Of a stretch of 64,000 nucleotides of DNA, positions 23,472 to 35,465 are shown piece by piece. The translations under genes were made by a program, and so were the position numbers. The notes beneath the pieces are model-generated. The model did not search any database. It was given only the letters and a program-made list of their open reading frames with translations, and was not told the origin of the DNA. The DNA is taken from NCBI GenBank assembly GCA_013398295.1, contig VZSF01007905.1, positions 62,001 through 126,000 on the forward strand, read 5' to 3'. How positions within the stretch are numbered: position 1 is the stretch's first letter; the number at the start of each line of letters is the position of its first letter. Source of the DNA: Chionis minor (Eukaryota; Chordata; Aves; Charadriiformes; Chionididae).

Positions 23472-26400
23472 TGTGTCTGTCGTTCCTTAGCCTGTAATTC
23501 CCAGAGATATTCAGGATGAAGTCTTCAGAGGCAGGAGTGTTCGTTGGGTTTGCAGGAAGCAATGCAGAGTGTTTTTAGGAGAGATTTTCTGTATGTCATT
23601 AATACCGTTCCCAAACCGCAGAAATACAGCACATAATTGCTGCATCTGAAACTCCTGAGCTGTGTTATTAGCAAGAAGTTAACAAGCAATCAGGAGTTGC
23701 AATTGTTGCAGCGATTTTTAATAACAAATGTGGAGAAATTGCATCTCTCCAGAGATAATTCACAAAGAGTAAAATTTATGATGAGTTGGCCATGCAGTAT
23801 TTTTTCCTTCACCCCTAATAACAATTAATGTTAAGACTCGGTTACATAAACATTCATAGACCAAAAGGAAGGGGTTTTGTGATAGGTGCTGAATAAATTA
23901 GTATTAAAATAATAATTACCTACTGCTGCCTTGTGATGTACAGATATTACAGCTGACCATTGCTGAAACCAGCCACTTCTTACTGATGTCTCTTCTGTTC
24001 TGAATAGAGTCAGATCTGCCTACTCCAGTTAAGACCCTGTTTTCATATATTAATTTTTAAGGTGACAGCTGTATCATCATATCATCTTGAAATATGTCTG
24101 AGACTGAGGACTTTCCAAGACACACAGATGTCTGCTGTTCCACAGGGCTGGGCCCCTGTTAGTAGGTGAGAACAGAATGCAAGCTTCCTGCTATACCTGG
24201 GAATGGGGTGGGAGGCTGCAACTTGGCTTCGTGGAGCCCAAAACCTGGTGCTTGAGTGATGCCTGGGGCCCTGCTGTTGCTTGGAGGCTGGTGTGACTCT
24301 GGCTGCCCCTCAAGAGGATAAAGGGGAGGTCATGCTGTAGGCTGAATTGTCAGATGAGTCTTTTGGGTCCACAGGCTGCACATCCCGAACTGTGGATCTC
24401 TGAGCCAGGACCATAAGAAAACCACAAGCCACATTTTTAGGATGAGGTTTTCAAGGCACATTCTCCCCCTTGTTGGAGTGCCTTTGACAAAACGAGGCTC
24501 TGCTCTTTGAGTAGCCAGACTCAGGCTTGGCCCCATCACCTTAACTCAAACCTGATTTGCCTGCCAGCTCTCTCCCCAGTGCAGCCTCACCCAGCAGATG
24601 GTGGGACCAGCTTCAGCTGATGGTGAACACGTGCACTGAGGTGTGGATCACCAGGAACGTGCTCTGAAATCCCATAGCCAGCCCAGGAAAGCTGGGCTGT
24701 CTGTCATACAAACATAGCTGCCTGTCCCTATGGCTGGTGGCCTGGCTTGCAGGGTGAAGGTGGGAGGGGAGAGAGCAGCACCAGGACTGGGGGTGAAGTT
24801 CCCTGTCAGCAGCGCTTACAGACCTGCAAGTACTTGGTATGATCCTGGGCCCAGACCAGGAAAATGCTCAGAGCAGCTGGTGCTGGAACACGCTCTTATT
24901 TTGCACCGTGAAAAGCCACGTGTGAATTGGCAGCTTTTCACTGAGCTGGGCAGCAGGGGCTGAACCCTGTTCTCAGCAGAAGTTACTCAGTGCTGCCACA
25001 TGTGTTGAGGCATCAGCCCTCACCCACCGCAATGCTGTGCTTTTTTTTTTTTATTATTTCTTTTTTTTAATGAGGAAAACTGGTTGCTTGCCATGTACTA
25101 TTTAGTTGGGAAACCTGGATGTGATTTCCACAGACTGCTTCAGATGCATCCCTGTAACTATTTAGGAAGGCAGAAGCAATACCCAGGAATGCTCTCAGAT
25201 CCCCTGGCTGATGCAGCCAGATCCCTTAGGAGGTGAGTTGAGCAAGGATCAACCGCTCTTGCCCTACATGGGCAAGAAGCTAAACCCATTGCGCTCTTAT
25301 TGCAGCCAGCCCGGGCTGTTCCCTGGGACCTGCCAGGCTCAGCCCTATCCCAACACCTGCAGCCCAAAGAGGTGGGTGTCCCACGCCCCGTCTTGGGTGG
25401 CCTGTCCCACTCGTGTTCTCAGCAGCTCCTATATTTTTTGTGACAACAGAGGGCACCAGCGGCCCTTGCTAATGCCGGGCTCTGCCCTGCCTGGCTCCCC
25501 GGGACGTGCAGGGCTGCTCAGGGCACTTTGGGACTTGTGGGAGGAAATAGCCTGCAAACCAAACCCATCCTGCTCCTCGGGTTTTGGTAGATGAATGCGG
25601 CGAGGCTTGCTCCCACTGGACCTGCAGGGGTGTCAGCGATAACGTGCGAGCGCAAAGAGCGATGGTCTGGATGCAGCTGGCGAAGGTGTGTGTCGGCGGA
25701 GGACTCGCACCCAGGAGAGCACCTGTGAGCCTTTTTTAATCTCCAAGTGGTCATTCTGCGCCTCCAGCCCAGCAGGGTCTGATCCCGCCGTCTGCACCTG
25801 AGCAGAAGCCACTGAAATGTGGGAATTTGTGGTTAATCCGCAATGAAATTCAGGCTGGGCCTGGATCTCCCCTGCGTTACGCCAGAGTTCAGCCTCACTG
25901 ACAGCTGTGTAACACGTGAGGTTTGCCTACAGCAAAGCCCGCGGGGACAGCCCTGAGCTAGCTCCAAGCTGCTCCGCTCCAGCGCTGGGGCCAGAATAGG
26001 AAGGAGCCCAGAGCAGGCTGGCTGCTCGAGCATGGAATCTCCCGCAAACCTGAGCTGCTGAGGTTAGGTGGTTAGAAAGACCAGAGCTGGTCCTTTCAGA
26101 GGTAACCCCTGTAAAGTGGGGGGCAGTCTGGGCACACCCCTGCTCCATGCAGTAGGAATCCCTGCTTCCAGCCTGCTCTGCCTCTCTTGCAGATCCTCTC
26201 TCCTTCCACTTACCCACTTGTGTCTATCCCCGCCACAGGTGTGTTCAGCTCCAGGATGCCCATGGAGGGATGCAGAGAAGTTGAAGGTGTATTTGTTCCC
26301 TTCCTGAAGCAGAGCTACCTAAGCAGGTAATCAACAGGCACTTTTAGTGATAACCCCCAGCTTTTGATCACTGTACCACACAGCAAAATAATCAGGGAGG

Positions 26401-28859
26401 AGAGCAACAAAATACAGGCACGAGCACTTCTGATGAACAGCCCCTTTAGCAGAACATCCTGATTTACTGCTGTTGTGAGAGCAGAAACAGGCAGTGATTT
26501 TATTCCTGCTTTCTTCCCTGCAGCACTGGGACAGAGTTGCTCTGGTTTGTGGGATGCTTTCTCTTTGTTTCATCTTAATATGTGTGAGGAAGATGAAGGG
26601 AGAAAAAACAATGATGGAGGGGAAAGGGCTTTGAGCAAAGAAACAATGTGTCACGCAGTACTGAAAATGTCACCCGACCTAGGGACATTAACGGGACTAC
26701 TTGTGAGAGCTCCTGACTCAATTTAATCCCTTGAGTACGGGTTGAGTGGCTGAGTAGATGGATCCTGGCAGGATCAGGCCGTGGAGCTGTGCATGTGAAC
26801 TGTAACCTCGAGCCTGTACTGGGGCCCCGGCCTTTTTAGTCCTGCAAATTTGATATATCTTGCTTATTGCAGCAGGACTATTTGCATACCAGAAGATTTA
26901 CTCACATGAGCACAGGACATTGGAAGCTCTGTTTATCCACAGCCTACAAACATGAAGGTCCCAAGTTTCTTCCACTGCCAGGGGACATGTGAAAGCTTTG
27001 AGCACATGCTACAGAGATAAGTAGAGACATATGCTTTATGCCAGGCCAAGATGTTTTTATAAAGAGTTTCTGGCCACGTCTGGTAAAACATTTAATAACT
27101 TTTCTGCCAGCAGCCAAAAGGCAGTCAAATATTTAAAAGCAGTAATAAAAGTTCCTGTGTGAGTCAGAGTCCTGCAGAAATCCTGCTAGTGAATTTCCCC
27201 ATGGTAGCCTGCAGGACTAGCTGGAAAAAAATACCACAGAACTCTGCTGGTATGAAGTATTTTTTAACAAGTCCTTGGAAGTGGCATGGAATGTCCCTGC
27301 AAAGCCCCTGAAACCAGATCCCAGGCTATGTGCAGCCTAAACAGCAATTCTGGTATTTTTTTCTTTAATTACTATAGCCACAAATCCTATTTTACTCCTA
27401 GGGAATCACAGAGAGGCCAGTTTCAGTGTGACCTTTAAGTGGCATCTCGCTTGCTTATAGAAGAGCATGCACAAGTGCGTATTCCTTTAACCTGGAATCC
27501 AGCATACTCGAACGTCTGTACCACAGATGGAGCAAAATGCTGCCCTGCCGCGTGCGTGGCCTCGGCTCAACTCTCGGCTCTCCCTTCCTGCCGCGCTCTG
27601 CTCTTGTAGTGCTAATGAAGTACCTCTTCTTTCCCTTTCAAAGTCCTCAGGTGCTCCCTTTCTGCTTGGAAACTGCAACGAGACCCTGGGCTTTTTTGGA
27701 AATGAATCTCATTAAGATCCAAGGCCACAAATGCTTCTCTGCTAATTCTTCCTGCTGCCAAAGCCCAATTGGTAACCAGCATGTCCTGGTTTGGCTCCGC
27801 TGGGGGCCTGGGGCAGGGAAGGAACAGGTATCTCGCAGCAGCTCGCTCTGATCCCAGGTTCATGTGGTTGGGAGATGCAGACGTTCACCCTGCTCTTGCC
27901 CACCTGCTTGGGCAGGAGAAGATGCTAATGGAGGGGGCAGAGGGGGAGAGGAGGGATGATGCTGCTGGCACCTGCCTGGCAGGTTGTGTGCTTGGGTACC
28001 CCGACATCTCCATGTTGGAGTAGAGCTAGTTGATCTCTGATTGCATTTTGCAAATCGCTTTCACACTGCAGTTCAGCTCTGGTTTGGATGCTCTTCTCTG
28101 GAGCACGTGGAGCTGGTCTGGGAGCCCTGCTTGGCTTGGATGCCCCCTCCCCACCCCAGGACCTTGCCGCTTCTCCTCCAGCTCAAAATCTTATGGGAGC
28201 TACCCATGTTTCTTTGGTATTTCCAGTGCTTTTGACCACCAAAATGGGAAGGGGCATGTCCTTTCCCCACTCCAGAACATCAGAAAATGTTTTATTTCAG
28301 CTTGCCCATAAAAAGTGGGGCAGTTGGTGGGGAAAATAAGTCTTTCTCTGAGCTGCTTTGCAAATCCCCCACAGACACACTATGGCAGTGTGACAGCATC
28401 AGCGCAGCACATGAGACCTCACCAGAGAGGCTTTGAGCTAAGCAGGATTGGGCTCCCACAGACGTGGGTTGCCACCATGCCTGCTGGGCTGTCCGGTCTG
28501 TCAGCAGACAAGCCGCTCTAATTACCCATCCTGTGCTCTAACCGCGACCCCCTCCTCCTCTTGCGGAGTGATACAACCTGCCCGGTCCCCCTTCCCCACT
28601 TCTGAGGCTGTTTGGTGTGAAGGTGTCATCTTTAGCACCAGCCGCAGGCAGGATGGAGACAGTTGCGCTCCTAACTGTGTGTGAGAGCACTGTTTCTCCC
28701 TGGGGATGGAAAACGGGTTTTCTGCCTCTGAGCCTACAGAGGGGGCCTGCGAACCACAGCACGGGTGCTATGGCCAAGCCGCTGGCCAAGGCAGCTGGGG
28801 GAAAAGCAGGGGTTTAGCACCCAGGGCAGGAGACAGCCTCTCCTTCCCCGTGGCCTTGT
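23472..28859. other. Non-coding stretch, increasingly GC-rich
   Basis: 5.4 kb without a recognisable gene. The first kilobase after the CR1 copy is AT-rich. From about 24.2 kb it becomes GC-richer, with scattered CpG around 25.2-26.0 kb and 27.5-27.7 kb. A T-rich tract lies at 25041-25069. Open frames such as 25211-25594 plus and 26331-26654 minus show no domain. The section 26820-27130 is AT-rich, repeat-free and poor in open frames. Confidence 0.5.
25041..25069. repeat. T-rich low-complexity tract
   Basis: Twelve T, a short attatttc interruption, and eight more T. It could be a poly-A tail remnant on the minus strand, but no element body was recognised beside it. Confidence 0.6.
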
Positions 28860-29360
28860 CTCGGGCAGAGAGCCCAGCTCCCACAGCCTGCCTGGCGAGC
28901 GGCCATCCTCCCAAGGTGTCCGACCGCCGCAGACGTGCCGGTGGCAGGCTGCTTTGAACGCGTGGCGGCGGGAAGAGACAGCGAAGGAAGTGTCTGGTTA
29001 CCCACCTCAGCCTTCCCTCCTCTCCGGGGCGGGAGGTCTGCCCTCCTGGGTGTCAGGAGAGACTCCTCCAGGGAAGGTTTGACAGGGCAGATTTACGACA
29101 AGCCTGTTACGACTTGCCGCAGATTTGGGTAACACTTGAGGGAAAACGCTGTTGACAACTGCACGCTTCTCTCTTCGGAAACCCCGGAGTGCTTTTCTGG
29201 GTTTAGCTCGCTGCCACAATTCGGCAGTGTTGGCGGCTGAGGGAGTAGCTGGGTTTCCAGAGCCCCTCGCAGAACAGGGGTGCCTGCACACAGCCCGGCT
29301 CAGGGTCGCTCCCTCCGACAACGGCTGCGACCCTTTCTCATCAGCTGGTCATGGGTGCGA
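28860..29360. promoter_or_regulatory. CpG-island-like stretch
   Basis: By eye I count about 32 CpG dinucleotides in roughly 500 bases, with GC content apparently near 58-60 percent. That is much denser than the neighbouring sequence. The densest part is 28895-28985. A consensus GC box, GGGGCGGG, lies at 29036-29043, where Sp1-family factors typically bind. No TATA box or convincing first exon with a donor was identified, so the direction and even the existence of a transcript are unknown. It could be a promoter of a non-coding RNA, an alternative promoter of a distant gene, or an orphan island. Confidence 0.4.
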
Positions 29361-30186
29361 TATTCAGAAGAGCAGCAAACAACAGCAAGGTCCTTCCACC
29401 TTCAGGTCACCATAGGATCTATTGAGCAATTCAGTGTGTTTATCTCTTAAGGACAGTGCAGCCCTGGGGCTTGTCTCCCGCTGGTGCAGTGCCTGGCTGT
29501 TGCATCGGAACCCACAGTCAGACTGATGGGGTCGTGCTCCCCGGAGGAGGCGAGGTGCTGATCCAGACTGTAAAGTTTGCATTTGTCTCCATTTGCATTT
29601 TCAGCTGGAGAAGAAGTGGTCCTGGGGTGGGCCAAAGGGATTTAGGCTAAGCAGGGCTCCCAGATCAGCTCCAACTTTGTCATCTTCTGTTTAAAATCAT
29701 GTAAACCTGGGCTGGCCCCGGTGACCCCTGCATTTGCTTCTGGATGCGTACACATTGCTCCTGGTGAATCTATAAAGCATACCCTAGCACAGGTAGCATG
29801 GGGCAAAGCTGGTTTTTTTAGGCAGGGAAAAAACCTCTGCTTGCCTGTCTGATGCCTCAGGGGAAGCTGAAGTGGACATAAACAGTGGAGCCACTTGCAA
29901 GTGTGCAGCACTGAGAAGACAGCGTGTGTCCCGTGTGCAAGATCTCATTCCCTCATTCTCAGCATCCAACCTGGGAGCACTGGCAAGAGCGGATGGTGTC
30001 ATGGATGGCTGCACAGTCACATTGGTCACCTTTTGCTGATGGGATGTACAGATGCTGGTGTTTCCTGTGTAGTGGGGAATTCATGTTCCACAGCAGTCTG
30101 CAGGGTTGTAGTGATTCATGGGGAACAGGAAAACCTAGTCTTATCTTCAGGGAGAAAACTGCTGAGCTTCAGGTTTCAAAGCCCTT
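29361..30186. other. Non-coding stretch, no gene seen
   Basis: Mixed sequence to the right of the CpG-rich stretch. Short frames on both strands (29642-29911 minus, 29895-30326 plus) are unrecognised and overlap one another. Confidence 0.5.
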
Positions 30187-30340
30187 GGTTCAGTGGAATT
30201 ACAGGTTCAAATCCTGAGAGGGTCAAACAAGGTCGTTCTTCCTCTGAGACGAATGGAGTGTCATGCAGTAAATTGCCTATGATTCTCTTTGTTAGATGCT
30301 GTGTTACTTTGAAAACGGCATTGTGACAAATCTTGGCTTT
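30187..30340 (+). repeat. Possible degraded tRNA-derived SINE
   Basis: GGTTCAAATCCT at 30204-30215 is a near-perfect RNA polymerase III B-box. TGGTTCAGTGG at 30186-30196 resembles an A-box, but the two are under 20 bases apart, too close for a functional tRNA. The following sequence (ggtcgttcttcctctgagac, then gcagtaaattgcctatgatt and ctctttgttagatgctgtgt) has the feel of an old dispersed SINE body. I cannot name the family, and a chance B-box is the alternative. Confidence 0.35.
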
Positions 30341-31425
30341 CTGCAAAATAAATAACTGCTTCATTTATCAAAAAGGTTTGCTTTCAGAAACGTCGCCACT
30401 CTTTTAAGGCATCAGAGACTCCTGGGAATGAAGGAGACCAGAGGAACACAAGATGCCACTTTTCTTCCTCTATTTTATTTGACGTTACACTTTTTTTTTT
30501 TTTGCTTATTTGAAAAAGCCCCAGTGAGGAGTGATCGCTGGCTGTGGCATGTCCCAGCAGATTTGGTGGAGTGTGACCATAAGGGATGTGTGCTGCCTGA
30601 CTCGCTCCTGGGGGGGTGGGGAGGGACAGGCACACTTGCTCACCGCATCCTTGCTGCCTGCAATGGCCCCCCGTGCAGGAGGAGCTCTGAGATCCCTCTT
30701 TCTCCCATGGCAGCAGACCTCGCCCACCAAGCCTGTTCCCAGGTCTCTTGTAGGGGAAGATGTGGCTTCTCGGGGGCTAGCAAAATCACGGCGTCAGGAC
30801 TGATGGGCAGTTGAATAACCGGCACGGTTCTGCCTACGTAGCTGAGACGACACATCCAGAGCACTGATAGTGGCTGGAGCCTGAAGTTCTGTGCTCATTC
30901 CTTACAGAGCATCGCTGGCGAGCGGCGCGCTCAGCTCTGCTGTGGGTGGCAGCGCACACAAGGCAGGTAGGCTGCTCCAACAAGGCACCTGACAAATGCA
31001 AATCCGATCACAGGCGAATTCCCCCTCAAAACTTCTACAAGGAGACCTGTGTGCAAAAAAGTCTGACAAGGCAGAGAAACAGTTTTGAAACTTTATATTT
31101 CTCTTCTTTTAAAGCTGTATCTGGTGTTCAACGATTTCCCCACTTATTCCTTGTCTAGGATAGAATATAATGCACCAGATGAAGTGTCAAAAAGCAGCTG
31201 CTGTATTCAGCATGGTCAACAGTAATTTATTTTATAGCATACATAACAGCATCTTATTTTGTGCTTGACATAGCAAACATTACTAGTGTCCAGCCAGCAC
31301 CCTACTAACTTTTTTAAAAGACAGATGAAGCAAGAAGTACCGCAAGCTGCTTTCCCATGTTTTCTATAGGATGCCCTCAGTGCTTTGCAGATGCCCGGGA
31401 ATCCTAAGTAGCGGGCAGGAATTGG
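30341..31425. other. Non-coding stretch with a G-run cluster
   Basis: Contains a T12-type tract at 30491-30502 and G-runs at 30610-30625. Open frames 30428-30814 plus and 30640-30864 minus overlap and are unrecognised. From 31080 the sequence becomes AT-rich. Confidence 0.5.
30610..30625 (+). other. G-quadruplex-type motif
   Basis: Runs of seven, four and three G separated by single bases (T, A). The first run can be split to give four G-triplets, which satisfies the usual G-quadruplex pattern on the plus strand. Confidence 0.5.
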
Positions 31426-31465
31426 CATCCCCTGTTTACACGTGGGAAAACAGAATTAAAAGGGT
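31426..31465 (+). repeat. MIR-like SINE core fragment
   Basis: The string catcccctgtttacacgtgg followed by gaaaacagaattaaaaggg resembles the MIR-type core remembered as 'tccccattttacagatggggaaactgag'. It is short and diverged, so only a tentative relic. Confidence 0.35.
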
Positions 31466-31847
31466 TTATGGCTCCTGTTTCCAAAAGCAGTCGCTAGCTT
31501 TGGGTCTCTGTCTTTTTGGTGCCAAACCGTGAGAGTTCTTAATGTTCTGGCATGTGTGCAGAACAAAGAGCAACTGTTCGCTGGTTTAACTGGTTTGACT
31601 TGTACACAGCTCCCTTGAAAAGGTACCTCAGTGCAAAGTCTGTGTAGGGCAGTGAAGAAGCAGATGTTCCCTCCATCCCCGTTGCCCATCAGGTCTGGAT
31701 TTTAGAAGTGCCCCAATCGAAGCCAACAGTGTTTGCAGTGTCCAGCGCCACTGAGAGCTAGGCCAGGTGTTAGATCAAATGTCTGGAGCTGAGCGTGTAA
31801 CATTTTTTCAGATGTGCTTCTCGGTGATTTTTTTCCAGACAGATGCG

Positions 31848-31896
31848 GGAAGTCTGTGGTAGAGCTGGGAACCGAGCCTGTTCCTGTGCTGTGAGA
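31848..31896 (+). repeat. MIR-like SINE fragment
   Basis: ggaagtctgtggtagagctg followed by ggaaccgagcctgttcctgt resembles the later part of MIR-type elements, remembered as 'agtctgtggcagagctgggaattgaacccaggtct'. It lies in the same orientation as the fragment at 31426, but the 380-base gap is too long for one intact element without an insertion. Confidence 0.45.
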
Positions 31897-32572
31897 GGCT
31901 GTGTGTCTGACAAGACACAGGCACGGCCCTGCAAAGTAAATGTTGTGATTTCATGGCTGGAGCTGAATGGCACCCGGCAGTTGCACCGGGGGAATTTTTG
32001 CCCCCCTAGTCTCCAGATTCACAGGCGTTCACACTGTGGCTGAAGCCTCAGAACCTCTGAAACTCAACAAGAGGAGTTTGGTGCTTGATTTTGGGTCAGT
32101 TATGCCAGCGCCTCCTCATACTCGTGTTTCTGTGTGCAGCTTGGTTACAGGACAGCCTTAATGGAGGATAACCAGGCAGGAAGGCTCAGGGAGCTGGTGA
32201 GATACAGGTGAAAAGCCCATCATAAGGCTGAGCTTAATACCAGCTTGCACAGAAGAGTATTTTACACCGAGAGCAGTCTCTTGACTCCAATAGCATGTAA
32301 TAAGCTGCTTCCTGAGCTGGATAATGGAATGAGAGGACTGGGCTTATGGATGGATGATACACGCTGTGGCTTGGCTTGCTTGGTTGAGTTGTCTGGCAGA
32401 ATCACGCATTTGTTTTTTAGCTCATTAATTGAGCTTATCCGTGATGGGGGAGCTTGTCATATTCCACCTATGAACATCATGTTCTCTGCCGGTGCTGGCC
32501 GCGTGGCAAACCCTGAGCACACCGCTGGGAATGCCAAGCCTGGGCAATGCCTCGCCGGCCCATCCACAGCTG

Positions 32573-32592
32573 GATGCCCACAGCTGGGCATC
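32573..32592. repeat. Short perfect inverted repeat
   Basis: Arms GATGCCCA and TGGGCATC separated by CAGC could form an 8-base-pair hairpin. No flanking signal suggests a function. Confidence 0.6.
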
Positions 32593-33535
32593 ACTTGTAA
32601 GGGGTGGCCACGCCGCTGTGTGTGCACTGCATGTGCAGCTCCCCGCTGCCCTGTCTTTTCAATGTCTGGCTGCGTGCAGCGCAGACGTTTCTGGCCTGCA
32701 GTTTGCATGCGTTCACGTTGAAAGCTTGCTTTCTCAAGACACTCTCTTATTTGTTTAAAATGTGCTGTTTCCATAGGTTGCACCTGCTCTCAAGGATACT
32801 ACCCAAGGGTAAGCACAGAGAAGGCACAAAGCCAGCACAAGTGCAGTTTCCATGGGAAATGTGGACAGGTATATCAGTACATGTAATAAAACACTAAGCT
32901 CTGGGTGTTTGCTCTGTTCCCCTGCTCTCGGATGTGGTGAGGAGCCTCTGATAGCAGAGAGGGCTCTGGCCTCATGGCAGTGAGGTGGCTTGGGTGGCTG
33001 AGCTCCTGAAAAGAGCAGTTGAAATCACACCAACCACCCTTCTGCCAGAACAGGTCAGGAATTGTGACTTTTCTTGAGTAAAATTTCAGTCAGGTTTCAT
33101 TATTTTTTCATTTCTGTTTTAGAAAATGATAAATATTGAGCTGTCACTAGGCAAAAAGTAGGGAGAGGAATTTCAGACTGAAAAGCAGGACTTATACTTT
33201 TCTTTTAGAAAGGAACCTGTGAAATTTTTTCAGCAAAACTGCTTCCATGGAAAAAGATTGTTGAAGAATATTCTGCTTGAAAGTATTTCAGCATTCTGCC
33301 ATAAGCAGGAGATGAAAACCCCTCAGACCTTTTCTGCTGTGAATATGCAGGTTTTTCTGCAGTAAAAGGCTGAATCTTTCACCTGTGGTTGAAACCTCTG
33401 ATTTTTTTTTATTTTTTTTAATCAATATCACCACCGCTGAAACATGTAAACGCAAGGAGTTTGGGTGAAACTCTAGCCAATACAGGGTAGGGAGCAATCC
33501 TGGGCTGGCAACAGGCTGGAATCAGTGACCTAATC

Positions 33536-33795
33536 AGCCATTTCCTTCTCTAATTGCTATGATTCTACAGCTTAAAGAATTATACAATGTGTATTTTAGT
33601 TGGAACAAGACACTATTATTGAGTAAAGTGCATAATAATTGTGTTTCAGGAGGTGAAATAAACGTCTATCACCAGGCACTTTAATCCATCATTGTACTTT
33701 GCTAAATTACTGAAATTGCACTACATTCAATACTAAAATTACTTGTGATAAAGTGATTGCTGAGCTGACACTCACAAAAAGATGTCTAGTACCTA
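33536..33795. promoter_or_regulatory. AT-rich candidate conserved regulatory block
   Basis: Repeat-free AT-rich sequence without long open frames. It contains several candidate factor sites: tctaattgct (33549-33558), gcataataattgtg (33631-33644), and clustered AAAT/ATTA cores around 33700-33760. The composition matches typical vertebrate enhancer-like conserved blocks. Only comparison with other birds could confirm it. Confidence 0.25.
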
Positions 33796-35465
33796 CATTT
33801 GTTTTCCTAATTGACACTTTTAGGCTTCGATCTGGGGAGGGAGGAGCACCCACAGCCCTCATTTCAGTTGATAGGAATGGAGGGCACGTAGCCCCTTGCA
33901 GAGGCAGGGTCTTTTAGCAGCAAAGGATCGTGCCTGCATGAAGTACCTCTGATTTCCTATAGCTTTCAAGTCCTTGCTTAGGTCACTGGCTAGATCCTTT
34001 TTGCATGCATTTACAAAAACAGCACGTTTTGATACAAGTCTTTCTTGTAATGATATACCACTTGCTTATACTGCTCTGCAATTTCTTCACTGGCCATTCA
34101 CTAATTAATATCAGATTTTGCCTACTGGCATAAGTGACTTAGCCAAGGATACATAGCATGAAGGAAAAAGACATGTTCCTTGTCCTGGATCTCCAGTGAC
34201 ACTTCAGAGTTGCCAACGACTTGCATTGCTTCATCATCCTGCAGTCCCTCCACCCTGCAGGATTTTAGTGACAAAAAGCAAAACTAAAATCAGAGCTCTT
34301 GGTTTCAGCTCCTGGGTATGACATTTAGATCAGGCCCACCTAGAAGAGCATTACTTTTTTGGTTTAGATAGTACTCCGAACATGTTAGCAAACTGTATAA
34401 TTAACTAGTGCTGAGCTAAACTTGGTTGGTTTTTTAAAATTTAGCGAATGTATGTGGTCACATGCTTGGGACAATACATTGAAATATTTTCCACAGGCTA
34501 AGCGATATCTTTTTGCAAAGGTGTATAACTCCTTTCTCATGAGATTGATTGAACAGCTGTGGAAATATCTGTTTTATACAGGGGAAAAACATTTTGTGGT
34601 AATATGGAAATGATCATTCAATTATAGTTTAGAAGAATTTTATTACTGACTCCTGTCCTTGGAAATTTGACTTGCTTTCTGAAGACCAAAACCTTCTTTT
34701 CTTTCTCAGGGTTTTCCCAGCCTGACTCAGAAAAGATCTTTAAGAAATCTAACTGCAACATGTTAGAATTTCTGTTTGGAAGAGAAACACGTGCTTCATC
34801 CAGGAAACACTGAATGTAAGTCCTCTCTTGATGTTTCCATGGCCTCAGCCAGAAGGATGAAACCTTTCTTTGTGGCAGGTGACATAATCTGTATGGTTTA
34901 CAGACTCTCTTAATGAAGTATCAAACACTCTTATAGATATTTTTTAGCTTTCTCTTTACATAAAAGGAGATGTGAATGTCTCCAGCAGCAGCAGTCACTA
35001 TATAATGTATTCACATACTGTAAGGTCTATTAAAAAAGTTTCAATAAGCTAAGCAAATATGAGGAATTCTGATGGGAAGGAATTAAAGCCGTCCATTTTT
35101 TTTTCTTCCAAAATAAATATGCAAGCTAATCTGAAAAAGTGAAGAATGCCAAGTATTCATCCTATGTGCTAAAGTGACTCATGGCGAAGGTAGACAGTTT
35201 TATAGTGCAATTTCTTTACTTGTGCTGGAAATGGATAGCTTCCAAGTGACACTTATGAAACAATTAGCTGTTCAAGGATAATCAGATTTGTATGAAAATG
35301 TAAAGATAAGCGATTTAGCTGTGATCTCAGCTGGAAAGTAAGTGAGGGTGGTGGGCCATACTCCACAGTAAAAATCCCCTTTCTTTTACTAAGTGGCACT
35401 TTTGCTGAAATGTGCTGGATTCGAGCAAGTAACAGCTCCCTTGACTTTCATTGCTAGGATGACAC
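33796..35465. other. AT-rich non-coding stretch, no gene seen
   Basis: Contains the MIR-like fragment at 34130-34163. The rest has few open frames, the longest being 34422-34613 plus, which is unrecognised. The part 34970-35330 is AT-rich and repeat-free and could extend the regulatory-looking block at 35466. Confidence 0.5.
34130..34163 (+). repeat. MIR-like SINE core fragment
   Basis: ataagtgacttagccaagg followed by atacatagcatga closely follows the most conserved MIR core, remembered as 'taagtgacttgcccaaggtcacacagca'. About four fifths of positions agree by eye. The flanks are too diverged to extend it. Confidence 0.5.

Larger units (their letters stand above)
31466..33535. other. Non-coding stretch, no gene seen
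   Basis: Includes the tentative MIR-like fragment at 31848-31896 and a short perfect hairpin at 32573-32592. The plus frame 32245-32721 and overlapping minus frame 32457-32783 carry no recognisable domain. From about 33050 the sequence is AT-rich, with a T-rich tract at 33401-33420. Confidence 0.5.

Noticed and set aside
30186..30215. tRNA gene
   Set aside because: The B-box is good, but the A-box-like motif is too close to it, and no cloverleaf with acceptor stem and anticodon arm can be drawn around it.
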